A DNA stretch of 14,258 nt from NBML01 sp029939535 (GTDB lineage Bacteria; Desulfobacterota; Desulfobacteria; Desulfobacterales; Desulfobacteraceae): contig JAOZST010000090.1 of assembly GCA_029939535.1 (NCBI GenBank), positions 1 to 14,258 of the forward strand. The letters run 5' to 3'. The position numbers and the translations under genes were made by a program. Below are positions 1-7,185 of this stretch, piece after piece. The notes under the pieces are model-generated. The model was not told the DNA's origin and ran no database searches. It saw only the letters and a list, made by a program, of their open reading frames with translations. How positions within the stretch are numbered: the stretch's first letter is position 1; every line of letters starts with the position of its first letter.

Positions 1-38
1 AAATAGTTATAGGCACAAGTCCCATGATTGTTTGAAAA

Positions 39-60
39 AAAGTTCAAAATTTTGAACTTT
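39..60. repeat. 22-bp perfect palindrome, possible operator
   Basis: The two 11-base arms AAAGTTCAAAA and TTTTGAACTTT meet with no spacer. A further inverted half-site, TTTGAA at 31-36, faces the TTCAAA inside the left arm. There is no T-run after it beyond the arm, so it does not look like an ordinary terminator. A binding site for a dimeric regulator of an off-window gene is possible but unproven. Confidence 0.5.
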
Positions 61-248
61 CTACCCTTCCAGTGCTTTGATTTTCAGTATGGGCAAACTA
101 TCAGTAGTCGCAGTAAAAAAATTATTATTATGATTCCAGGCTGTTAAAAAAATATAGAGAATTTGGTGAAGATTGGCAGGAAATTTGCAAATATAAAATT
201 ATTATATTTACTGACCAAGAGTTAGTTTTTTCATCTTTTTTTCCTTTT

Positions 249-281
249 CTAAAAAAGGCTGCCCAGGGCAGCCTTTTTTAG
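249..281. terminator. Bidirectional intrinsic terminator after the TPR gene
   Basis: This is a perfect 16-bp inverted repeat around a single central base (265). The GC core is GGCTGCCC/GGGCAGCC, flanked by A6 on one side and T6 on the other, so either RNA strand ends the hairpin in a U-run. It lies 53 bases beyond the stop codon of the leftward TPR gene and would end the feo-containing transcript. It could also stop rightward transcription from outside the window. Confidence 0.88.
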
Positions 282-334
282 TTTTAATCAACTATCCACA
301 TAATTTCCAGGCAGGTTTATCTGGCAGGCAGAAT

Positions 335-1033
335 TCATCTGACGCCGCTGATTTTACTTTCAGCTATGCCTCTGTAGATAGAATTTTCATGATCATTAAC
401 AATCTTTTCATACATTTTCAGGCTTGATTCCATATCATTGGAAATCTCATACAGTCCAGCCAGTGCAAATCTTGCATCATCTTTTAAAAGATCTGAATCC
501 CCTGTTTCAATTTGAAGAAAATAGGATTTGGCTTTATCTAAATCATTTTTTGCCTGGGAAGAATGGCCGAGGGAGGATAATAGAAAATTTTTCATGCCTG
601 AATCATTTTTAAACTCATCCAATGCCTCTTTATACAAATCAAATGCCCTGTCATATTTACCTGCATCAAAACATATTTTTGCAAATTTTATTCTGGCAAT
701 TTTTCCTGCGCTGGTATTTGAATAGTCAGAAAAAACAACTTCAAAATCATCCTTAACCGCTTCAAATCCCTTTGCTGGATCAAATCCCTTTACGGCCTGG
801 GAATATTTCATCACAGCCTTTGAAACAAGATCTGATGCTGTATTTTCTGATTTTTTAAAGCTGAACATAATGCCTGAAAAAATGACAACAACAACAACAA
901 TTGCACCCAGGATCAAAAAAATTGGTTTTTTATTTTCCCCTGCATAGGCCAAAGCCTTTATAAGAGTTTCCTGGAAAGGATCTATCTGTTCCAGTTCTTT
1001 TTTCCGTTCATTTGACACACTCTGATCTGCCAT
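335..1033 (-). CDS. Membrane-anchored TPR protein (YfgM-like layout)
   Basis: A 232-residue protein. A charged cytoplasmic N-terminus (about 36 residues) is followed by one hydrophobic segment (about 37-58, rich in I and V) and then a soluble domain with TPR-like helical pairs at about 109-144, 147-177 and 185-220 (for example the stretch AGKYDRAFDLYKEALDEF). The arrangement of short N-tail, one TM and periplasmic TPRs resembles the SecYEG-associated YfgM family, but sequence alone does not establish that role. The ATG is preceded by AAGGTGG at good spacing. It starts 32 bases after the SH3b gene stop and is the last gene before a strong terminator, so it is probably co-transcribed with feoB. 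Its function with iron uptake, if any, is unknown. Confidence 0.8.
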   Translation of the reverse strand: MADQSVSNERKKELEQIDPFQETLIKALAYAGENKKPIFLILGAIVVVVVIFSGIMFSFKKSENTASDLVSKAVMKYSQAVKGFDPAKGFEAVKDDFEVVFSDYSNTSAGKIARIKFAKICFDAGKYDRAFDLYKEALDEFKNDSGMKNFLLSSLGHSSQAKNDLDKAKSYFLQIETGDSDLLKDDARFALAGLYEISNDMESSLKMYEKIVNDHENSIYRGIAESKISGVR

Positions 1034-1065
1034 AATCCACCTTAAGTTAAAAAATAATTATTAAA

Positions 1066-1524
1066 TTACCATACAAGAGTTTTGTAAATCCAACCTATTT
1101 CACCATCTGCATGCTCTATCTTAATCCATTGGTCTTTGCGTTTTATCACCTTAAAGGGAACTCCCCTTTCAACGGTAAACAGGATTTTACTCTTTGTGTC
1201 TGGCTGGGACCTCACATTACACTTGGCCTTGATGGTAATAACCCCGCTAATGTTGCCCAAAAGGGATTTATGAACCCAGGCCATATCCCCTTCAAAATCC
1301 TTTATATTGTACCAGTTCCCTTTTTTTTTAACTATCAGCAAAGGATGATATTTCTCCACCTGCCACAGGACTTCATATTTGGTACCCGGTCCTGATCGAA
1401 GATTGGCAATCCCTGCCTTGACCACCATACGTTCACCAGCCATGGCAGTTCCCTGGATAATCATCATTGCAACAATTGCGGACAAAATATATTTTAAAAA
1501 ATGATCAAAGCAACGAACTTTCAT
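1066..1524 (-). CDS. Secreted protein with two bacterial SH3 (SH3b) domains
   Basis: A 152-residue protein. Residues 1-29 form a Sec signal peptide with a hydrophobic core and a likely cut after AMA. Two SH3b repeats follow: about 32-90 (hallmark NLRSGPGTKYEVLW, then GNWYNI and AWVHKSLL) and about 95-152 (NVRSQPDTKSKILF, then DQWIKI and GWIYKTLV). SH3b domains often bind peptidoglycan or proteins in the envelope; no catalytic domain is present. I chose the ATG at 1524 because GGAG lies 7 bases before it; an in-frame TTG two codons earlier would overlap that ribosome-binding site. It begins 21 bases after the feoB stop, so it belongs to the same transcript. A periplasmic role is inferred; the ligand is unknown. 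Confidence 0.85.
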   Translation of the reverse strand: MKVRCFDHFLKYILSAIVAMMIIQGTAMAGERMVVKAGIANLRSGPGTKYEVLWQVEKYHPLLIVKKKGNWYNIKDFEGDMAWVHKSLLGNISGVITIKAKCNVRSQPDTKSKILFTVERGVPFKVIKRKDQWIKIEHADGEIGWIYKTLVW

Positions 1525-1545
1525 TATCAATCTCCATTTATATCA

Positions 1546-3729
1546 TCAGCGTAAAAACATTCCCACCTGGTATACCAAAAAAGACATGCCCCAGGCAACC
1601 ATAGTTGTATATATAACATTAAACCAGGCCCATTGGGCAGAGGCTTCCCTGTAAATAGCCATAACCGTTGCAAAACAGGGAACATACAATAGCACAAAAA
1701 CCATCATGGACAGAGCTGATAAGGAGGTCATTCCAGATCTTTTCAATGCCGTTTCCAGGGCCTGGCCATTGTCATCGCCCACACCGTATAAAACCCCCAT
1801 GGTACTGACCACAACTTCCTTGGCCACAAAGCCTGTTACAAGGGCAACACTGGCCTGCCAGCCAATACCAATGGGTTTGAACAAAGGCTCCAGGGCATGA
1901 CCTATAATTCCTATATATGATTTAGAGATGCGCTCCTGTTCTTTTTTATTCTCAATCTCGCTGAAAGCAGCATCAAAATCCTGCTCAAGCTCCAGTCGAG
2001 CGGCATCTGAATCAACAGAATCCATCTGGGCGGAATACCTGAACTCCAGGTCAGCCAGTTTGGTGTCATAATCCACGGAAAAGAAAATATTTGCTGGGAA
2101 ACTTGATAGAAACCAGATAATAATCGATCCCACAAGAATCACCCCGGACATTTTTTTTAAAAACATTTTGCTCCTGTCCCACATATGGATCACCAGGCTT
2201 TTCAGCATGGGCATTCGATAGGGGGGAAGCTCCATCACAAATGGGGCATCCTCTCCCTTGAAAAACAGGACCCGCAAAAGGCGGCCTGACACGATGGCAA
2301 TGACTATCCCTGCCATGTACAGGCAAAAAATTATAGTTCCGGCCCTTTGGGCGAAAAAGCTGCCCGCCAGAACAATATATACCGGCAATTTGGCAGAACA
2401 GGACATAAATGGTGTCATTAAAATGGTTAAAATCCGGTCTTTCTTGTTTTCAAGGGTCTTTGTGGCCATAATAGCAGGCACACTGCACCCAAACCCCATT
2501 AACATGGGAATAAAAGATTTTCCATGGAGCCCTGAAGTATGCATCACCCGATCCATTAAAAAGGCAGCCCTGGCCATATACCCGGTATCTTCAAACAAGG
2601 CAATGCAGAAAAACAGGATTAAAATATTTGGTAAAAACACAACCACACTTCCAATCCCTGCAATGATCCCGTCCAAAAGAAGAGATTTAAACAGAGACGG
2701 AGCCATAATCATATCAAGCTGTCCGGATAAAAATCCCACAAAAGACTCAATCCACCCCATGGGATAGGCTCCCAGAGTAAAAGTCAATTGAAACATGGCC
2801 CAGATAAAAAAGATAAACACCGGGATACCAAAATAACGGTCCGTCAAGACCAGGTCAATATTCCTGGACATATCAATCCGCTTTACAGCAAGATTGGTAA
2901 CGGTTTCCTTTACAATCCCTGCAATTACCCCATACCTGTCGTCTGTAAGAACAATTTCAAAATCATCCTGGAACAGATCAAAAATCCGGCTGCGGCATGA
3001 TGCTGCCTCTGCAAGAACATCTACTTCTTTTTCCAGTTCTTTTCCCAGGGCCAGGCCCTGGATTTTTTCTTTAATTATTTTATCATCCTCAAGGATCTTG
3101 ATGGCCTTCCATCGGATCAAGGCCCCCTCATCCTTAATTCCGGCATCCTTAAGTGCAGCCTCAATTTTTGAAATACAAGTTTCTATCTCATTGCTGTACC
3201 GGATATTTCTGGATTTTTTCCCATGTTCAAAGGCATTTACTTCCTCTATGACTGCCTCAATCAGTACATCTATCCCTTTATTCTTATTGCCGATGGTAAA
3301 TACCACAGGAAGGCCCAGCAGGCTTGATAATTTTTTTTCATCAATTTTAATACCCCTGGCCTCTGCCATATCCGCCATATTCAGAACAAATAGGGTGGGT
3401 CGTCCCAGTTCCAGAACCTGAATTGCCAGGAAAAGACTTCTTTCAAGGTTGGAGGCATCAATGATATTCACGACAATATCCGGCATTTCATTGACAATAT
3501 AGTCCCTGGCCGTGATTTCCTCTATGGAAAAAGGGGTAAGGCTATAGGTTCCTGGAAGATCCACAATCCTGAGGACATAGTCTCCATGGCGCAGGTGACC
3601 TTCTTTTTTTTCAACGGTCACCCCGGGCCAGTTGCCAACTTTCTGCCTGGCACCGGTCAGGTTATTAAATATGGTTGTTTTACCGCAATTGGGATTACCG
3701 GCCAGGGCTATGGTTAAATTTGATTTCAT
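1546..3729 (-). CDS. feoB: Ferrous iron transport protein FeoB
   Basis: A 727-residue Fe(II) transporter of the inner membrane. The N-terminal GTPase domain shows G1 GNPNCGKT (11-18), the G2 region around T38, G3 DLPG (57-60) and G4 NMAD (117-120), followed by a helical GDI-like spacer. The C-terminal half holds the two Gate modules with the family signatures FEDTGYMARAAFLMDR, GFGCSVPAIMAT (with the conserved Cys) and SCSAKLPVY, followed by further TM helices. Length is close to the usual 700-770. The ATG lies two bases after the stop of the Fur-FeoA-FeoA gene, with only a weak A-rich upstream sequence, so translation is probably coupled to that gene. No feoC is seen; an SH3b protein gene follows 21 bases after the stop. 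Confidence 0.98.
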   Translation of the reverse strand: MKSNLTIALAGNPNCGKTTIFNNLTGARQKVGNWPGVTVEKKEGHLRHGDYVLRIVDLPGTYSLTPFSIEEITARDYIVNEMPDIVVNIIDASNLERSLFLAIQVLELGRPTLFVLNMADMAEARGIKIDEKKLSSLLGLPVVFTIGNKNKGIDVLIEAVIEEVNAFEHGKKSRNIRYSNEIETCISKIEAALKDAGIKDEGALIRWKAIKILEDDKIIKEKIQGLALGKELEKEVDVLAEAASCRSRIFDLFQDDFEIVLTDDRYGVIAGIVKETVTNLAVKRIDMSRNIDLVLTDRYFGIPVFIFFIWAMFQLTFTLGAYPMGWIESFVGFLSGQLDMIMAPSLFKSLLLDGIIAGIGSVVVFLPNILILFFCIALFEDTGYMARAAFLMDRVMHTSGLHGKSFIPMLMGFGCSVPAIMATKTLENKKDRILTILMTPFMSCSAKLPVYIVLAGSFFAQRAGTIIFCLYMAGIVIAIVSGRLLRVLFFKGEDAPFVMELPPYRMPMLKSLVIHMWDRSKMFLKKMSGVILVGSIIIWFLSSFPANIFFSVDYDTKLADLEFRYSAQMDSVDSDAARLELEQDFDAAFSEIENKKEQERISKSYIGIIGHALEPLFKPIGIGWQASVALVTGFVAKEVVVSTMGVLYGVGDDNGQALETALKRSGMTSLSALSMMVFVLLYVPCFATVMAIYREASAQWAWFNVIYTTMVAWGMSFLVYQVGMFLR

Positions 3730-3731
3730 TT

Positions 3732-4712
3732 TTATCTTTTTTTCGATATGACATGTTCAACTAATATGTTGGCAGCCTCTCCAACCCGAAGTGAAATATG
3801 ATATCCCTTGACAACCAGTTCAAGGGGATCTTTTAAAGGGGCATATTTTTCCACATATATTTTTGTTCCCCTGTTGATTCCCATTTCCAGAAGTCTCCGG
3901 CGCAAAACACTTTCCCCGGAAACCCTGGCAATTATACCCTCATGCCCGGCTTTCATCAGACTCAGTTTCATGGGGCTGGGATCAAGGTTCTCCTCCAGCT
4001 CCAATGGGGAATCCATTTCCTGCTCCTGCATTCTGGCAATGGACCGAACCCATATTTTTTGAGCCATGCCGGTTCCTATAACCAGCCGGTTCTCCCCGAC
4101 AGCTATGACCACCTGACCTCCAAGTCCATTGGAAACAACCTCAATAAAATCACCTATTTTAAGCCCCATGGAAGAGATGCGCTGCTGCATTTTCCTTCCG
4201 GCTTCCAATTCCTTGACAATCAATTTTTCACCTGGCTTGGCCTTGTGCAGGGGGACAAGTTTGTTTCTATGAACCATACATTGGGAACAAAGCCCGTATA
4301 TTTCCATCTTGTGCTGGAGCATATGAAATCCATAAACTTCAGCCACCCTTCTCTGCAATGTTTCCAATGCTTCATCCCTGAACTCCAGGATATTGCCGCA
4401 TTTTGTACAGATCATATGATCATGGTGTACACCAAGATGCCGGTGCTCATAAAGGATTTCCCCCCTTTGATCGAATTCCACCCTGCTTGCAAAACCAAAC
4501 CTGCACAAATGCTCCATGCTGGAAACCACAAATTCATCATCCAGATGAATTCCATCCTCTTTCAGCTGAAGGGAAATATCCCTTTGTGTCACATGGTGTT
4601 CCAGCTTTAAAAAGGCCTCAAGAACCTGAAACCTCTTATCAAACCTGTCTACACCCTGTTGTTGAAAAAGCCGCTTAAACTGCTTTTTCTCCTGTTCATG
4701 TGTATTGATCAT
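3732..4712 (-). CDS. Fur-FeoA-FeoA fusion: metal-responsive regulator joined to two FeoA domains
   Basis: A 326-residue protein in one open frame. Residues about 1-90 are a winged-helix Fur-type DNA-binding domain. Residues 91-146 are the Fur dimerisation/metal domain with HHDH (96-99) and two CxxC pairs, CTKC (102-105) and CSQC (142-145), as in zinc-structured Fur proteins. Residues about 152-224 form one FeoA (SH3-like) domain (RISSMGLKIGDFIEVV) and about 249-319 a second (RRRLLEMGINRGTKIYVEKY, then SLRVGEAANILVE). An acidic linker (about 228-247) separates them. The usual recognition-helix signature TVYRTL is replaced by EFVVSSMEHL, so the DNA target may differ from a Fur box. I chose the ATG at 4712 (AGGA 8 bases upstream); a TTG at 4769 in the same frame lies inside the promoter. 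Likely role: iron-responsive regulation coupled to FeoB assembly or activity (inference). Confidence 0.9.
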   Translation of the reverse strand: MINTHEQEKKQFKRLFQQQGVDRFDKRFQVLEAFLKLEHHVTQRDISLQLKEDGIHLDDEFVVSSMEHLCRFGFASRVEFDQRGEILYEHRHLGVHHDHMICTKCGNILEFRDEALETLQRRVAEVYGFHMLQHKMEIYGLCSQCMVHRNKLVPLHKAKPGEKLIVKELEAGRKMQQRISSMGLKIGDFIEVVSNGLGGQVVIAVGENRLVIGTGMAQKIWVRSIARMQEQEMDSPLELEENLDPSPMKLSLMKAGHEGIIARVSGESVLRRRLLEMGINRGTKIYVEKYAPLKDPLELVVKGYHISLRVGEAANILVEHVISKKR

Positions 4713-4722
4713 TCTTTTTATC

Positions 4723-4737
4723 CTGTAAAAATAACAG
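4723..4737. promoter_or_regulatory. Small dyad in the feo operon leader
   Basis: CTGT-N7-ACAG lies just before the start codon and just downstream of the predicted transcription start (about 4739) of the leftward Fur-FeoA-feoB operon. It does not match the classical Fur box. It is a weak candidate operator for the Fur-like fusion protein itself, or chance. Confidence 0.25.
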
Positions 4738-4745
4738 CCTAAGAT

Positions 4746-4773
4746 ATTATAGCTGCAAGCGGTTGTCAAGCAA
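4746..4773 (-). promoter_or_regulatory. Predicted sigma70 promoter of the fur-feoA / feoB operon
   Basis: Reading leftward, a perfect TATAAT (4751-4746) has TTGCTT (4773-4768) upstream at 16 bases. An overlapping alternative is a perfect TTGACA (4769-4764) with TATCTT at 17 bases. Either gives a start site roughly 20-30 bases before the ATG at 4712 and argues that the in-frame TTG at 4769 is promoter rather than start codon. Confidence 0.6.
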
Positions 4774-4809
4774 TGCCGTGGTACCAGACCGAGTTTTTAA
4801 AAACCGGAG

Positions 4810-4837
4810 TTGAAAAAAAAAGCACAGGGAGTATATA
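4810..4837 (+). promoter_or_regulatory. Predicted sigma70 promoter of the thioesterase gene
   Basis: TTGAAA (4810-4815) and TATATA (4832-4837) are separated by 16 bases, in an AT-rich region about 55 bases before the ATG at 4892. It is divergent from the feo operon promoter. Confidence 0.5.
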
Positions 4838-4891
4838 GTAGGATCAAATTTAATTTTTCAATACTCGTTTTTCAAAATCAGGATACCATTT

Positions 4892-5305
4892 ATGACAGAT
4901 AAAGATCAGTATATCCACCATTTTCCCGCACAAGTCTATTATGAAGACACAGATCACTCAGGCGTGGTTTACCATGCCAATTATCTAAAATTCTTTGAAA
5001 GGGCCAGGGAAGACATCATTGGGGTAAAGACCCTTGCCAGGATATGGCATGAAGACAAGATTGGATTTGCCGTTTACAAAACCAGTCTGGGGTTCCATGA
5101 CGGGGCCGTGTTTGGAGACCTTCTAGACATTCGCACCACCTGGGAAAAACAGGGGGACTACCGCATTGTTTTTTCACATGAAGCATGGAGACCAGAGGGT
5201 AAAAAGCCTGCGGTGTCATGCATTCTGGAGCTGGTTTGTCTGGGTCCGGAAAAAAAACTCATGCCCATACCCCACCTTGATTTTCTGGAAAATTTAACTG
5301 CTTGA
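4892..5305 (+). CDS. ybgC: YbgC-family acyl-CoA thioesterase (hotdog fold)
   Basis: A 137-residue cytoplasmic protein, the usual length for this family. The signature YYEDTDHSGVVYHANYLKFF at about 16-35 is the 4-hydroxybenzoyl-CoA thioesterase/YbgC active-site region, with the conserved Asp (about 21) and His (about 28). The rest fits a single hotdog domain. It would hydrolyse acyl-CoA thioesters; the natural substrate cannot be read from sequence. In many Gram-negatives ybgC sits with tol-pal, but here it stands alone between the divergent feo operon and hmc, so the name reflects family rather than a Tol-Pal role. AGGA lies 8 bases before the ATG. Confidence 0.88.
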   Translation: MTDKDQYIHHFPAQVYYEDTDHSGVVYHANYLKFFERAREDIIGVKTLARIWHEDKIGFAVYKTSLGFHDGAVFGDLLDIRTTWEKQGDYRIVFSHEAWRPEGKKPAVSCILELVCLGPEKKLMPIPHLDFLENLTA

Positions 5306-5332
5306 AAAATAAAAATAGTTTTTCTTTTTTTT
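5304..5332 (+). terminator. Weak AT-only terminator after the thioesterase gene
   Basis: GAAAAA (5304-5309) can pair with TTTTTC (5319-5324), followed by T8. The stem is short and AT-rich, so termination may be leaky. It overlaps the stop codon and ends just before the hmc -35 box. Confidence 0.35.
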
Positions 5333-5333
5333 A

Positions 5334-5362
5334 TTGACAAACCCTTGAAAAGGGGTTTAAAT
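5334..5362 (+). promoter_or_regulatory. Predicted hmc operon promoter
   Basis: A perfect TTGACA (5334-5339) is followed after 17 bases by TTAAAT (5357-5362). An inverted repeat AAACCC-N8-GGGTTT (5339-5358) fills the spacer. The predicted transcription start at about 5369 lies inside the adjacent 21-bp dyad, giving a leader of about 84 bases before hmcA. Confidence 0.6.
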
Positions 5363-5365
5363 TAA

Positions 5366-5386
5366 TTCCTACGGTTTTAGTAGGAA
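5366..5386. promoter_or_regulatory. Candidate Rrf2 operator over the hmc transcription start
   Basis: A perfect dyad TTCCTAC-N7-GTAGGAA with an AT-biased centre (GGTTTTA). Its position, directly downstream of the -10 and over the predicted start site, suits a repressor. The form resembles the CTA..TAG-type palindromes bound by many Rrf2/IscR-class proteins, and an Rrf2-family gene closes this operon. Binding is inferred. Confidence 0.6.
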
Positions 5387-5452
5387 ATTCTAAGGATAAA
5401 ATTTTGGATAGGTGAACAACAATTTTGTAAACGTCAACCAAAGGATCAGGTC

Positions 5453-7114
5453 ATGCTAAAACAAAGATCTTTCAGACTCTTACTCCTGACAATGGCAGTT
5501 TTGTTTTTATTTCCTTTCATTGCTTTTACCAGCGCAAAAATCATGGACGATTCAGTCAAAAAAAGACCTGATATCCTGACCATTGACATTCCATCATCTC
5601 CCAGCCATAAAGACATGCCCCCTGTTCAATTCATGCATGACAGGCACAGCCAGGCTGTTGATGGGCAATGTATAAAATGCCATGAAACCAGGGAGTATAA
5701 GGTCAAGAATGCTGAAACAAAGGGCAAGGCCTTTGTTTTTAAATTCAAACGTACCAAAGATCTTGAAGGCCAGGCTTACATGGACCTTTACCATGATAAT
5801 TGCATTGCCTGCCATGTGGAGATGAAAAAAACAGCCGAGGCAACAGGCCCCATGGAAGCACAATGCCGTGCCTGCCACAATGCTGACTTTAATCTGGGTT
5901 CATCCTGGAGCGAACTTATCTTTGACCGATCCCTTCATTTCAGACATGAAAGTACTAAATCCATTCCATCATTAATTAAAACTGAAAAAACCAATTGTAA
6001 TGCCTGCCATCACAACTACAATGAAAAGACCAAGGAAGTGTTTTACGAAAAAGGCCGGGAAGAGGCCTGTATTTACTGTCATAAAAAGACTGGTGAAGAT
6101 GACATGAGACCTTCCAGGAGTGCAGCCCATGATTCATGTGTGGCATGTCATATTACATTAAAGGAAGAAAAAATATCTACAGGCCCTGTTGACTGCAGTG
6201 GATGTCATGATGCAGCAAACCAGACAAAAATCAACCAAGCAACAATCAACCAGGTCAAAGAGATACCAAGGCTTCAGCGGAATCAGCCAGACACCATTCT
6301 TTTAACTGGGTGGAACTCTCTGGGGACTGATATGAAGAAAAATGAAAAGATCATTACCCAGCACATGGATGCTGTTGCCTTTGACCATAAAACCCATGAA
6401 AAAAGGACTCAAAGCTGTAAAACCTGCCATCATGAATCCCTGAAACCATGCAATACATGCCACACAACAATTGGTGATGAAAAAGGCGAATATATAAACC
6501 TGGCCCAGGCCATGCACTCCATTGATAAATCCCAAAGCTGCCTGGGCTGCCACAATGAACAGAAAAAAGCCAGAGAATGTGCTGGCTGTCATTTTCAAAT
6601 GCCTGAAAAAGCATTTAAGGACCACCAGTGTTCCTCCTGTCACACTGTGGATGCCAAATCCCAGCCCCTGGAACGTCTTATAGACAAAAAATCCTCTGAC
6701 GAAATGGCAAAGGCAGCTCTCACAGACAAGGCAGGCAAATATTCAAAGGTTTCAAAGGAAAAAATACCGGAAACTGTTGTCATCAACTCCATTGCTGATG
6801 AATATAAACCCAGTGAATTTCCCCATGGACTTGTGGTCCAGGCAATCTTTGAAAAAGCCGGTAAAAACCATATGGCAAAAGCCTTCCATGGAAATGAACT
6901 GACCCTGTGCCAGGGATGCCATCATAACAGCCCGGCCACTTTGACCCCCCCAAAATGCGCCTCATGTCACAGTGAAACACCAGATATTGTCTCTGGAAAG
7001 CCTGGGCTAAAAGGAGCATACCATGGCCAGTGCATCACCTGTCATCAGAAAATGGAAATCAAAAATATATTGCCCACTGATTGTAATAAATGCCATGAAA
7101 AAAAGGCATCATAA
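5453..7114 (+). CDS. hmcA: HmcA, 16-haem high-molecular-weight cytochrome c
   Basis: A 553-residue periplasmic multihaem cytochrome, matching the length of D. vulgaris HmcA. The N-terminus is a signal peptide (basic MLKQRSFR, hydrophobic core, probable cut near A28). I count sixteen CxxCH haem-attachment motifs, from CIKCH near residue 73 to CNKCH near the C-terminus, and many additional His residues for bis-His ligation. Spacing suggests repeated cytochrome c3-like modules; a haem-free insertion lies between about residues 420 and 480. It would accept electrons from periplasmic hydrogenase/cytochrome c3 and pass them to the HmcB-F membrane complex. AAGGA lies 7 bases before the ATG. It is the first gene of the operon. 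Confidence 0.96.
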   Translation: MLKQRSFRLLLLTMAVLFLFPFIAFTSAKIMDDSVKKRPDILTIDIPSSPSHKDMPPVQFMHDRHSQAVDGQCIKCHETREYKVKNAETKGKAFVFKFKRTKDLEGQAYMDLYHDNCIACHVEMKKTAEATGPMEAQCRACHNADFNLGSSWSELIFDRSLHFRHESTKSIPSLIKTEKTNCNACHHNYNEKTKEVFYEKGREEACIYCHKKTGEDDMRPSRSAAHDSCVACHITLKEEKISTGPVDCSGCHDAANQTKINQATINQVKEIPRLQRNQPDTILLTGWNSLGTDMKKNEKIITQHMDAVAFDHKTHEKRTQSCKTCHHESLKPCNTCHTTIGDEKGEYINLAQAMHSIDKSQSCLGCHNEQKKARECAGCHFQMPEKAFKDHQCSSCHTVDAKSQPLERLIDKKSSDEMAKAALTDKAGKYSKVSKEKIPETVVINSIADEYKPSEFPHGLVVQAIFEKAGKNHMAKAFHGNELTLCQGCHHNSPATLTPPKCASCHSETPDIVSGKPGLKGAYHGQCITCHQKMEIKNILPTDCNKCHEKKAS

Positions 7115-7185
7115 AAAGCAAACGCCATGAAAAACATGTCCATGACAAAAAAAATAATCTTTTATAGATATAAAAAGGTGAGTTT

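Larger units (their letters stand above)
1..334. other. Gene-free left flank
   Basis: I see no credible coding region in this AT-rich stretch. It contains a 22-bp perfect palindrome (39-60), a long AT-rich segment (about 110-240) with no convincing promoter pair, and a strong hairpin terminator (249-281). It is the 3' flank of the leftward TPR gene and probably also of, or regulatory to, a gene outside the window. Confidence 0.6.

Noticed and set aside
2258..3421. Plus-strand open frames across feoB (about 169 and 175 codons)
   Set aside because: They are antisense shadows of a clear FeoB sequence, with no recognisable domains or ribosome-binding sites.
4713..4769. N-terminal extension of the Fur-FeoA protein from a TTG at 4769
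   Set aside because: The TTG is part of a TTGACA/TATAAT promoter sequence and has no ribosome-binding site. The ATG at 4712 has one.
5417..5437. Rex-like site in the hmcA leader (ACAATTTTGT region)
   Set aside because: The arms are only four bases and do not match a full Rex-type TTGTGA-N6-TCACAA pattern.
7123..7185. Short ORF with repeated CATG between hmcA and hmcB
   Set aside because: It has no ribosome-binding site and overlaps the start of hmcB in another frame, so it is probably chance.
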